This document shows positions 35,740 through 47,200 of a DNA stretch of 64,000 nucleotides, in pieces. Each line of letters opens with the position of its first letter. Position 1 is the stretch's first letter. The stretch spans positions 28,352,527 through 28,416,526 of the forward strand of contig OX485808.1 in NCBI GenBank assembly GCA_950295325.1. Direction: 5' to 3'. Made by a program: the position numbers and the translations under genes. A model generated the notes under the pieces. That model searched no databases and was not told the origin of the DNA. It was given only the letters and a program-made list of their open reading frames with translations. This stretch comes from Polytrichum commune. Taxonomy: Eukaryota; Streptophyta; Polytrichopsida; Polytrichales; Polytrichaceae.

Positions 35740-38660
35740 TTAGTTATGATTTTGTAGGTCTGTGATGGGTTGTTTATTTTCTATTCGTCTTTTGTGGATT
35801 AATATTGAGTGTGCATATTGTATGGCAATTATGTTAAGTTGTTTGAATGTGTTCCTAATTTGTGATGTGGGGAGTTTAAGCTTTGTTTCAAGTTCGTTCA
35901 TTGAGGGGATGTGAGTTGTGGCTCGGGCACCAGATGCTAATACAATAAGTGGGGCTACGTTCCAACCCTTTGCGATGATATTATTTATGAGTGGTTGATA
36001 TTTTGTGACTTTTTGATTTATGGTTTCAGTGGAGAATCTGTCATTACAGTATGTGAATTCTATAAATTGAACTGTAATTTCTGGTGTGGGTGCTTCTGGT
36101 GGTGGGGAATTGTAAGGGTGTCCTATAATGCATAAAATGTCGGGTTTGAGTCTAGCGTTGCAATGACATCTTTGGGTACCACATGTGCAGGGTAGTAACC
36201 ATGTTGGTACTGTGTTGTCTTGGGGTAGTTCATTATATGTACCTGCGTTCATGAGTATGTAGTGTCTTGTTATTTTATTTGAGACAAGAAGTTTGCGTAT
36301 TTCCCATACCGCTTTGTTATGTCTTTTTGTAATTAGTGCGTGGATGTGTTGTTGTTTGCACTTAAGGAGTATATGTAGCCATGTATCCGCTTCTAATGAG
36401 TTGCAAATGTTACATGTATGGGATGGGTATGCAATTCTACCAAAAAAGAGTTGTTTTCTAGCTTGTCCCATGTATTGTCCAGTTCGGAATTTTACTAAGC
36501 ACGTTTTTTGCTTGTCTGAGATAGCCGGGTTGGTCCAAAAGTCATTTGATAATGTTTTGTCGATATCTTTGTTATCAAGCCATTTATGTAATTGATGTGT
36601 TTGGGTTGCTAGAATGGATAGGTTGTGTTTTTTATCGTGTTTGGTGATGTATTTGCCAAGGTGTCGGATGGGGCCTTTGTCTGGTGTTTCTTGCATTGAA
36701 TGCCACCAATCTTTTTGGAGGTAGTATGGCGTGGGGTGCGCATGCTCATGTGTGGCTATAGCGTCTCTATGTTCTAATTCACAACCCAATTTTGCTAATT
36801 TATCGGCTTGTTCGTTACCTTGAATGTTTGTGTGGGCTTTGACTTTGTGTAGGGTGGTGGTTTGTGTGCGGGATTGCAGCATCTTAACTATGGATTCTAG
36901 TATCTTTTTATCCGGGTGGCTATTGTGTAGTGTTGGGTGTTTAGTTTGCGTGTTCAGGAGGTATAAGACATTGAGACAATCTGTAAAGATATGTGCCGGT
37001 TCATTCCGGTATGTGGTAGTGAGGAGGTGGAGGGTGTGGTGTATAGCCATAAGTTCTGCTCTAAGTATATTTTGGAGTCCGGGTAGTCTTTCTGTGATTT
37101 TGAGGTTTTTGAAAGGGTTATATATACCATACCCTACTTTTTCTCTTCTCCAATGCCCTCGGGTTATTTCTTTGGGTGGCATGAATGATCCATCCGTGTA
37201 ATAGCAAAATTGTGGGTGGTATTTGAGGGGTAGGCATATGTCTTGATTCGTGTATATGGGAGTGTTGGAAGTTTGGTTTGTAATTGGATGGGGGGGTGGG
37301 TATATAAGTTGGGACCATTTCTTGCTTCTATTTACTAAGGTGTTTATAGGTGTAGGCGGTGCCGATGTGTGAAATGATGTGGGTATTTGGAGGTTAGTGC
37401 TAATAGTGTCCATACGATTCGCATATTCACATGATCCGGGGGACGTGTGTTTGTGGTGTATACATAATATGCGGATGTCATGATTTTCTGTTCGTGGGTT
37501 AGTTCGTAATTCCGGGGGTATTGTGGGTTCATCATATGCAATGGTGTCTGCTTTGAAATGTGAGATAACGTGAGAATCTGGGAAAGGGCCTTCATGGGGG
37601 TTGAGATTGTGGTACCAGTTTGGGTCAGTTGTTATGAGTATTGTGATTGTGTCTGGGTTATGTTTGGCGGCAAGTCTAGCCCAATGTAGGGCTTGTTGAG
37701 TGTCTTTTTCTGTGTGCGGGTGGGCATATCCCACCCCTGCCCATTTATGTTGGAATGCTGTGCCTATTGACCCGAATACCTTGTCCCTAGAAAATGGGGA
37801 GGAGAATTGTTTCAATGTAGTAGGACATGTGATTGGTGATGAGAAGTAGGAATGGGTGATGTGGAAGGAGTCAATGATGTTTTCTATGATGGCATTTGGG
37901 AGGGTGTATTGTGAGAGTTTGAGGGGGTCGTTTTTGGGCATTCTATATTTGTATCTTTGATATAACCATGCCACTTCTTTTTCAAAGGATTGTGTGGGGG
38001 GTTCTAAGTTGTGTGGTTTGTTTAATGCATTTTGGTATTGTTCCCATAGCCATTGTAGTCTGAGTTCGGGAATGGTAATTAGGTGGTGTCCGTCATTATC
38101 ATAGATGTGTGATGCGCCATATTGGCTTTGAATGGTGTGTTGTGTGCATTCAATGTCATTATCTGGGTTGCATTCATTGATATGAATGTGGCATAGGGGT
38201 ATGTCTTGTGGTGGACGGACATATCTTGTGTCTCTCATTTGTGCTTCACTAAAGTTTATTTGGAGAATGTTGGTGAAGTGTTGGTGTTGTTTTTGGGTAT
38301 AGTATTGTGTTAAGAGTAGTATGTTGTGATTTATAGTGTTTTGATTGTTCCAAGGGAACAAATCTCTTTGTGGGAGCCATTTATGATATTTGGTTTCGTT
38401 AGGAAGTATCCATTGGCAAAGGTAGGATGTGTAGTATTTTGTGATATTGTGTTTGTCTTTGTATGTGTGAGGGTGGTCGTTTATTATAGATTGTATTGGG
38501 AATTGTATATGGTTTTGTTGGATATGTAAGGGGGGTTTTGGATGTTCCGGTAGTGGGGGTGATATGGGGTGTATGTTTTGTCTATTTAGGCTTGTGTTTA
38601 TACGATGATTTTGTATTTTGTAGGCAAGTATTTGGGCATTGGTTGTGACAAGGGGGTTTA
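35740..38660 (-). pseudogene. LINE ORF2, C-terminal block: RNase H, CCHC knuckle, putative restriction-like nuclease
   Basis: Residue numbers count from 38,361, but the frame stays open upstream to about 38,660, where a frameshift separates it from the RT block. Residues 194-280 (VFGSIGTAFQHKWAGVGY...HVISHFKADT) form a region I recall beside RTs in some algal ORFs. RNase H has D390 (YYTDGS), E436 (LRAELMA), D461 (IFTDCLN), H510 and D520 (NEQADKLAKLG), so its catalytic set is complete. A CCHC knuckle follows at C650, C653, H663 and C668. Then comes CxC..CxC, LKPDILCI (D741), VQFIEFTY (E768) and LIVLASGARATT. These resemble the PD...(D/E)xK core and following strand of R2/Dualen-type nucleases; this last assignment is tentative. 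Confidence 0.8.
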
Positions 38661-41151
38661 CAAAATAGCTTACGCGCGTGTTCTAGGGCGGTTTTAACTA
38701 GTTTAGTGGGTGGGGCATAATAGTACTTGAATTCATCATTTGTCATGAGGTGTGTGCCATTGGGGTGCGTTATGTGTTTTAGTTCGGTTATGTTGTGTAG
38801 AATTAATTTATGTAAGTATTTGAGGGAAGTGGTGGGAGTTAGTGTGGGTATATGGTGTGCTTGACTCATCCATTGTGTCTCTAATGGCGTAGGGTGAAGG
38901 GGGAATTTTGCAAGTGTACTTCTAAGATGAGTGTCACTAGTTTTTTTGAGTAGGTATAATGTTCTAGTAATTGGTGATCTCATGCAATCATGTGGGGTTA
39001 TTCGTGGTAAGTGGAGTGATCCGCCATGTTTAGCAAGGATATGTTTGGTTAATCCATTATATATTTTTCCAAGTCTTCCTTGGTCGTTGAGGGCATTTAT
39101 GAGTTGTTCTCCGATACATGTTATATAGGCATTTTTTAGTGAGAAAGCTTCGGTGCCGAACATATTTTGTGGAAGTTGTGTAACTGCATTTGATAGGCAT
39201 TTTGGGAGGCCACATATATTTTTGTGTAGGGCAATTATTTTTTTATCTAGTTTTTTAATAGCGGGAAGTGAATAAGGGACGGCATAAAAGCTATAGGCTA
39301 TGCCGGCTCTTATGACTGTGTCAACCATTTGTATTTTTTGCTTCATGGTGGCTGGGCATGTGGTTAGGAGTTTACATTGTTTGATTAGTTTGGTTGTTGT
39401 GATATGCGTTTGTGTTTTCCATTGTAGTGATGGAACTAAATTGATTCCGAGGTAAACATATGGTTCGTGTTGGCTTAGTATCGGTATTGGTTGGTTTCGG
39501 AAGTTAATATTAATGGCCGTTAAATGTGTTTTAAAGGCTTGTGCATTTAGTTTGGATTTATTTGGGCATCCTGTGATTGCACATTTCGGGATGCCGAGGT
39601 CCATTCCGGCCCATTCGTAATATCTATCTAGCTTGTTCAATTGTTGTTGTATGGATGTCGTATTGTTGGATATTACCGCTAGGTCGTCCGCATAGGCCGC
39701 GGAGCTTAATTTTGTATTAGAGGTTTTAAAGGTGTATCCGTGGGGTCCACGTTGTAACCATCTAAGTAATGGTTCGAGAAAGATGATGAAGAGGTAAGGG
39801 CTTAGCGTATCTTCTTGTATGGTTCCCCTTTGTATGGGTATGGTTAGTGTTTTATCGAAATATTCCCCGATAAATGTGGTAGTTGATTGTGAATAGATAT
39901 TTCCTACTAGTGCTACGGCATCTTGCGGATAACCGAGGTCTTTCATAATGACGAGGAGTCTAGCATGGTCGATAGAGCCAAAGGCATTTTTGAAGTCTAT
40001 GTATAGGATGTAGATGTCTTGGTTAGTGAGTCGTGCATCTTCTAATGCGGCAATGAGGGTTTGGAGTTGTCGGGCGGTGCATCTTTCCGCTCTAAAGCCC
40101 TCTTGGCTATCATGTAGAATTTGGTGTTTTTCCCCGTATGAGGAGAGAATACTAGTGAGCGTGCTAGTAAATAGTTTGTAGATAGTGTTGGCAAGTGCAA
40201 TAGGCCGATGGTTGGTGAGGTGATGGGGGTTGCCTTTTTTGTATAAGAGTATCGTAAGGCTCGTTTTCCAAGCTTCAAGTATTTGTTTTTGTTTATAACA
40301 GTGGATAAAAAATAATAGTAGAAGCTTGTGAAATCTTGGCGGCATATTTGTTAGTATGGTGTTAGGAATTTGATCGGGTCCCGGCATTTTCCCGTTGGTA
40401 AGGTTTTTAAGACATATATCGTATGTTTCTTGGTCTAGGTATGTGTGTAAGGGAGTTAAGGCTTCGCCTCTATTTTCTATAGTAAATCCGTTGAGGTCAT
40501 GCCACGGATATTGTCTAACTCCACATAGGCATTGTTGTGGGTGATCGGGTTGATAATGGCATGTTGGGACGGTTGGTCTATTGCTTATGGATTGTTGCAC
40601 ATGTATTTCTTGTGCGATGTCTGTGGGGCTTGTAAGGATATTATTGAATCGATCTATTAGGCAGTCTAGAGGGGGGGGGTGTCAATATTCTTGAAGACTT
40701 TTCTATTAATTTTCTTGGGACTTTTGTCATATAATTGTTGGTATTTGCATATGGCTTTTTTGATTTGTTGGGTTGTGTAGTTTGTTGTTATTTTGCGGGC
40801 TTTATTTTTAGCTTCTTTGGCGATGTTGGCTAAGTTGGCTAACCATGTTTCGTATGGGTGGGAAGGATGTGGAGGTGAGGGTATAGTGACAGGGGTATGG
40901 TTGTTAATTTCTTGTGTGATAATGGGGTGAATTCGCCAATTTGGGTTATTTTTTATGATATATATTGTTTTTCTAATAAGATGGTAGGTAGATAGATGTA
41001 TTTTCCATTCTTTTTGGAGTTTCTTTGGAAGGTAGCCTCCTTGCTTAGCAATTTTGTTTGATAGCGTGGGAATGGGTGGGGCACTACATGTTTCTAGGAC
41101 GGTGGTTGTAATGTTATCGGTGAGGGAGCTTAGTGATTGACATGCTAGTTG
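38582..41151 (-). pseudogene. LINE ORF2, linker and reverse transcriptase block
   Basis: After the TGA at 41,152 the original frame stays open to a run of nine C's (G's on the plus strand, 40,671-40,679), where the frame slips. The shifted frame runs to a TAG at 38,582. The RT reads (counting from 40,600) NGKMPGPDQIPN, KKGNPHHLTNHRPIAL, QEGFRAERCTARQ, ILYIDFKNAFGSID (D202), RGTIQEDTLSP and AAYADDLAV (YADD at 303-306). The usual Gly of the xxQGxxLSP motif is Glu (residue 263, about 39,812-39,814), which may weaken activity. A thumb-like region and the NKSKLNAQAF segment follow. Only the C-tract slip and the final frameshift break this part. Confidence 0.85.
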
Positions 41152-41952
41152 TCATTGTTCATTTGTCAAGTGGTTATTTTCTAACAATTGTATGAGCTCG
41201 TCGATTTGGTTTGAGTTGTCCTCGAAGAATTTGGTGTGGAAAATTTCTAGATTTTCCTTGGGTATAGGGTTAAGTATCCTAGGTGGTGGGTCGGGGGTTG
41301 TGATTGGTTCTCTTGCTATAAGTGTGTTTGGGGGTATTCGGAGTTGTACAGGTAGATGATCGGAGTTTAGGTGTGTTGTTTGATTTGTAGTTGAGGTGAA
41401 TTGGTGGTTATGTGGGGTTTTGATGTAAAATCCATCTATTAGGCTATTTTGTGTGTAATTATGCCCTCCTTGCCTTGAGAATGTTGTGTTTGTCGTGATG
41501 TATGTTAATTCTAGGTTGGTTGTAAATGATCGCCAAAGGTAATCTTCCGGTTGTGGCGGTGTGGTTTGTTGGTCGTTTTGTCTTCCAATCAAAGCAATGT
41601 CTCTATTAAAATCTCCACATAGGATGTATGTGTGATTAGGGTGTGTATTGATTTGATGAGTGATGTTAGTTTGTATGATGGGAATGAGGGGTAGGTCCTC
41701 CTCATGCGAGGGCATATATAAATTAATTAAGAGCCATGGTTGTAAAGGTTGGTTTGCTATGTGCGTTACTTGGAGGAATGGGGATATGTTTGCGGGGGTG
41801 GGAATTTTGGAAAGATTGCCTGGAAATGCATGTTTGTTGTGTATTAGTAGTAGTAGTCCTCCTCTATATCCTCTATATGTCATTCGTTGGCGTGTGATTC
41901 TTGTGATGTTGTGTGTGTTGTTGAAGAAAAGTTTGTATTGAGGGAATAGGTG
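41152..41952 (-). pseudogene. LINE ORF2, main part of APE endonuclease
   Basis: This block is in the same frame as the upstream block, from which a single TAA (41,953-41,955) separates it; it ends at a TGA (41,152-41,154). Counting from the Met at 41,883, it has the APE signature strands LLINLYMPSH, ILCGDFNRDI (D91 and N93), SLIDGFYI (D150) and NSDHLPVQLRI (S174, D175, H176). With N715 and E744 of the preceding block, the full catalytic set of an apurinic-type endonuclease is present. This enzyme nicks target DNA to prime reverse transcription. Confidence 0.85.
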
Positions 41953-42735
41953 TTATATATATTTTGTGGATTTAGTGGCGGAAAGCTTGGTTTCTTGAAT
42001 GGTGATGATTGATGGGGGTTGTTGGGGGTCCGTGATTAGTTCTTGTAGACATGGCATGGCAGTGTTTAGTGAGGAGGCATTCCAGGTTATGGCGTATGAT
42101 TCTTGACTAGTTAGCGGGACCGGGTTGGGCGAGGGTGATGGATGATAAGTAATGGGGGGGTTGGGACGTGTGTATTCATTTATAGGTTCGTTATATCTTA
42201 GTGCCTCCATTAGTAGTTGTCGTGGTAGATATGAGAATTTTTCTTGTAATTTTTCTATATTAACGGAGTTATGGTCTAGATGTATATAATCATATAATTG
42301 TTTATGTATTGTGTTGGGAGGGGTGATAGTGTCTTTATATATATGACAAAATTGTGTATATGGGTGTGGGGTATCTATGTGTCTTTCTGGTGGGTTTTGC
42401 AATCTTGACATTTTTTCTAGTAGCTGAGATGTCCATTCTTGTATTGGTTGGTGGTGTAGGAGTGTGTTACATATTAGAGTAGAGGGACTAATGGTTACGA
42501 CTATTGCATAGATGACCCTTGGGGGAGGATGGTGATTATATTGTTGTATGTGATTATACAAGCATGGGAGGGAGTGTATTATTTGTGTATGGAGCGGATG
42601 TGTGTGTTGGAAAAGGGGTTTGAATGTTTCGGCCAAGTGTTGGTATTCTGGGTGGAATTTTATCGTACTTGGTAGGAAATATGTTGTTTGTCTTCTCTTG
42701 TGGTCAAGGGGGTGTGTTTTTAGTAGGTCAGGCAT

Positions 42736-42765
42736 AGGTCCTGGGTTAGGGTGGATGTCGCCGCA
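42736..42765 (-). other. 2A-like motif, second copy (CGDIHPNPGP)
   Basis: Residues 487-496 of the ORF2 block. The canonical ribosome-skipping motif is D(V/I)ExNPGP; here the E position is H. A hydrophobic run (LHLFILQ) precedes it, as in most 2A-like sequences. Activity is uncertain. Confidence 0.7.
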
Positions 42766-42936
42766 TTGTAAAATGAATAAATGTAGTTGAGTATGGTGTT
42801 GTATTATTATGTTTAATTGTGATTTTTGGTTGGATTTTTGGTTGATTGTTACGATTATTGCATAGATTATCCATGAGGGAGGATGTGTACTATGTTGTTG
42901 TATATAGTTGTATAGGTCTTTGGTTATGTGTATATT

Positions 42937-42963
42937 TGGTCCGGGGTTAGGTTTTATGTCACC
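42937..42963 (-). other. 2A-like motif, first copy (GDIKPNPGP)
   Basis: Residues 421-429, preceded by the hydrophobic LQALILLS. The E of the canonical motif is K. NPGP is intact. Confidence 0.7.
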
Positions 42964-44215
42964 GCTAAGGAGTATGAGTGCTTGTAGGTCTATAATGTAT
43001 GTGGTTAGTTTATATAAGGTTGGATGTTTGTGGTGAGGGTGTTTGGTTGTGTAGAATGTGATGTGTATAGAGGTGTGTGGTATGCCTATGTATTTTGGAT
43101 ATTGGAATTGTAGTTGTTGTGGGGTGTTAAGAAGTATGGGTATTGTGGTGTCTATGGAGGTTGTGGTGATTTTGTAGTATAATAATAAGGTCCTTTTATA
43201 TAAAGGTGTGCCATAGATATTATGTGTGCGATTAGATGTGTTGTGTGTGTGTGGGGTGTCCATATAGGGTGTGGGTAGTGTTTGTGGTTTGATTGTGGGA
43301 TGTGTTTTTATGCCCGATCGATGGGGGTTTAGTATTTTTTCATGTGTAAGAGGCAATAGTCTATGATGTGGGTTGGTAGTGTGGGTTCTATCAAAGGGGA
43401 TGGGTATGTGTTGGTGTGTGATGACTTTTTGTATGAGGTTGGTGGGGTGGGTAAGTAGTAGGCGTGTAATATAGAGAGGTGTTAGTGTGTGGTTTAAGGG
43501 GGATTGGGAATTTGGTGTGGGGTTTGTGTTGTTATTTTGTGTGGTGCAAGTGTGTATGGGGTGGATGTAAGTACAAACTAAACAAGTGAGGATCAAAGTG
43601 TCTCTTTCTTTATATATAAAGTAGGGAATATAATATGTAGGGGATATGGGCCATTTGTGGTATGTAGTGGGGTTAATATCCGTTACATGTGTGAGGTTTT
43701 TTATGATGTTTTTGTGGGTGGGATGGGGATAGGATGTTCTCTTTAGATGTATATTTTTAGGTTTGAATATTAATATGTGTTTTTTGGGGCATTGTTTTGG
43801 TGGATGTAATATTAGTGCATTGATGGGGATGTTTGTGGGGGTGTACTTAAGTATATATTTTTGTGTGTTGAATATGGTTTTATTATTTGTGATTGTGTTG
43901 TTGATGTAATGGGGGTGAAATGTGTTGTTGTGTGGGGTTTGTGATTGTGTGGGGTTTGGTGGGTGTTTGAAGGATGTGTGTGTAAAGTCTAGGGGTTTTA
44001 GTGTATATTTTGCTTGTAATTTTGGTGGGGATTTTGTGTGGAGGTTTGTATTGGTGTGTATGGGCCTTGGAGTGATGGTTGACATTGTGTATGTGACTAT
44101 GTATGTGGTAGGCGTGTGGAGTGAGAAAACGAACTCTTTATTAAGTAAATAAAATGTAATACAACAAATAAGCAAGATAAGCAAAGGGGACCATTGGTGA
44201 TGTCTCGGGTGGTCA

Positions 44216-47200
44216 CTATTCATTAAATGAGTTGTGTCCTTGGTGATGTGTTGATGGGTTGTTGTGGAAGCCCGGGGGGGCTTGTAGGGGGAGAGGTGGT
44301 GCGGTAGCGTTGTAGCCGTGCGGTAGTGGTGGTATTGTAGTTCTATGTAGTATTTCCGGTGCGGTGGTAGCGAGCCCGTTGACTAGTCCTTGCATGCGTA
44401 GGTTGGATTGTTGGAGTTCTTGGGCGATTGTTCCAAATAGTGCTTGGAGGTTGTTGGAGTGGTGTGTGATTGTGGCCGTGGTGCCCTCGTGCCTCCGGTC
44501 CGTATGTGTGTTTATGGTGGTGGTGAGCGTCCCAAACTTCTCATCCAACTTGTCCTCCAACTCCTTCATGGTTTTGGTGAGGTACTTCTCGGTGAGGATT
44601 GGGTTGGAGTTGGTGACGTTGCCCATGGCTTGGATTTTCTCCGCGATAGCCTCTCTCGCGGGTGCTTGGGCTAGGCGGATGGCCGTGTTGTTCGGATCCG
44701 TGCCGTCGATGCTTCCGTGGTGTGGGATGAAGTCGATACGTCGTCCTAGGATGAATGTGGATCGGTGTAGCCACTCCGTGTAGACCGCGGCGTTGAGACA
44801 TTGGATGTGGCACCATCCCGCTTGCTTATCGGTGTGTGGGTTGGTGCCAAAGCTTACTCCCACAATGTTATCCGCCCCGAATGCTTGCTTGATGGCCTTG
44901 GTGATGGATGCTTGGGACTCGCGTTGTGGGAGGTTATTAGCGACAAGTGTTGTGCTAATCCGGAGCTCCGACGGGTTGCCGGCACTACGATCCCTTGTGA
45001 TACTCACTTGTAATTTCTCATGTTTGAATGAGAGTCCTTCATTGAGTATTATGTCCCGGGCCTCCTCCGTGGTGAGAGTGAGAAAAGCGAAGGTTTTGTC
45101 GAGCTCCGGCTTGGTGAGGCCCATAAATTCGTGTTGTCTACCGGTGTAGTAACTTTCTCTCACAATTTCCTCAAATACATAAGAGGCATGCTCATGGCGG
45201 AGTGTCTCACCTTTGATGTGTAGACGAAGATTCCGGGCCTTTGTCATGAGCTCGAATCCTTTTTCTACCTTGCCAATGACGCGTTCACCACCTTCCATCT
45301 CCATGACAAATGCCCGGTTACCTTGGAGGAGTGCTATCCCGTCCCTTTGGGGGTGTAGTAGGTGAATTTTGATGAAGCCCGCCCAATTCTTCGTGACGGC
45401 ATTGATTCCTATGTCTATGGGATTGGAGTATGTCAAGCCGAGGGGGATCTCCATTTGTCGAAGTCGTTCCATGCAACCTCTCCTTGCCTCTTGTCTACTT
45501 GTATTCTTGAAACCGAAATCGTATCGGACGGTGATGTGAAAGCCTTCGGATAGGCCGGTGGTTGGGTCGATCTTCTCTAGTCTTGGGAGTTGTGTGAAGT
45601 GGAGGTGGTTCCCGGGGACCGCATCCGGTCTCTCTTGTGGGTAGTAAACTTGCGGTACATGCGGGAACGCTCTTCGGAGAGTCTTGAACTCGACAATCTC
45701 TTTGGTGGGGATCCCTAGTCTTGTGAATTCTTCGGTTGGCCGGTGTTCGTGGATGATCTCTTGGCCCCGTTGAATGGCTATGGCTTCATGGATGGGGAAT
45801 CCTAACCACATGTGGGAGACGATGTCAATGCTTGGGACGACTTCTTTGGTCTTCTCATGTTGGAGTTTGCTCGTTCCGAGTGGAGTTGTGTGTCGTCCCT
45901 CTTCATTCCTCCTACGTTTGGCGCTTTGTGTGTTGGATGTAGCTTCCTTCCTTGGGCTCTTGTGTGAGGTCGTGGGGGTCTCATCGGCAAGATTGATGAT
46001 GTCTAGTCGATTTGTGGAGATGGCGGCTTGGTTGGGGATGGCGGCGTACTCATTGTGGGATGATGATAGTTGAAGTGAGCTTCCGTCGTGTTCGGGCGAA
46101 ACGTCTACGAGTTGCATATCTATGTCGGAATCATGAGAAGGGGGGGCCTTCTCCTTTATGACCGTGGGTTGGCTAGGTGTTGGGGCAGTTGTCTCCCGGT
46201 CCTCTTCGTCACTGTAGTCGGAGATGAGGGCCCGTCTTCGGCCTAAACTGCGGCTCCTGGTCCCGGCTCCCGCTAGTGAAACCGCCGCTTCCTCGTCTCC
46301 TCCACGCCCTGCATGTTTCTGTACCGCTCTGTTGTGGCTCTTGGCCGGGAAGCCTGCTCCGGTGCTGGTGGTGTTGCCTTTCACTTTGGTCCTGCTATCT
46401 TGGTGCTGGCTCGGATTGCTGCGAGTATGCTGGGCGGCTGTGTGGGGATCGCTGTTAGGAGCCATTGTAGTGTGGATTGAGTGTGAGGAGAGGATGAGAG
46501 GATGAGTGAGGAAGGGTGAGCGGAGCGGAGGTATTTGTAGGAGTTGGTGTGAGTGTGATTGTTCCTGGTGATCTGCATTGGGGCTTTGTTGGGGGGTGTC
46601 AGGTTGGGAGATCGGGATCAGCGGGTGGCGATTTGCCTTTGCGGGGAATGTGGTTAGTTTGTGTGAGAGGTTGTGTCTATTAGGGGAAGAGTCTTGTGAG
46701 GTTCCGGAGTGGTTGGCTGTGTGTGCGTCTGTGTTTGGGTTGGAATTGCGAGTATCTGTGTGGCTGCCTTTGGTGTGCGCTGGTACTGATTGTGGGATTG
46801 CGGGAAGGGTAGGCATGTGGGAGTCTGTTTTCGGGAGAGGGGTGTGCTGGATCTGACGGGGTGGGGTGCAGCGGTGTGTGAAGTATGGATGTGTGTTGGA
46901 CTTTGTGGGATGGCGGACTGCTATCTGAGTGTGGGTGAGCTGGGGTGTGCGGCTAGCTGTGTGGCGTTTATTGTAGTTTGGGTGTGTAGGGGTGGGTGAG
47001 AGGTGTGTGAGTGTCAGGGGGTTGTGGTTAGGGTGAATGCTGGTGCATGCGGCTAGGAATGTAGGTAGCACTCGTTCTGTTTTAAGTGAGTGAGCTTGCG
47101 GGATGTGGCGTTTTGTGGAGTTTGGGTGTGAGATATGGTGCAGGGTCTGACATTTGGCCATTTGAGGAGGCGGGGGGCGGCGGCAGCGACTTTTTTGCGG

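Larger units (their letters stand above)
41953..44223 (-). pseudogene. LINE ORF2, N-terminal block with hydrophobic start and two 2A-like motifs
   Basis: The ATG at 44,223 overlaps the ORF1 stop (ATGAATAG). The block has 756 codons before a TAA. Residues 12-35 are hydrophobic (LLILLICCITFYLLNKEFVF), like a signal anchor. Residues 40-410 are T/H/P/N/I-rich and match nothing I know. LILLSGDIKPNPGP (416-429) and ILQCGDIHPNPGP (484-496) are 2A-like. A module LYNYIQQ..HPP..IIYAIIVTI (437-460) recurs as LYNHIQQ..HPP..VIYAIVVTI (555-578). From residue 709 the APE endonuclease begins (SYAITWNASSLN, then IITIQETKL). If the 2A motifs act, the chain would be released as an N-terminal protein, a 67-residue linker and the enzyme. 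Confidence 0.8.

Noticed and set aside
38582-40679. Programmed frameshifting in LINE ORF2
   Set aside because: The first slip is in a C9 run and the second returns to the old frame at a site with no clear slippery heptamer. Mutation or read error is simpler.
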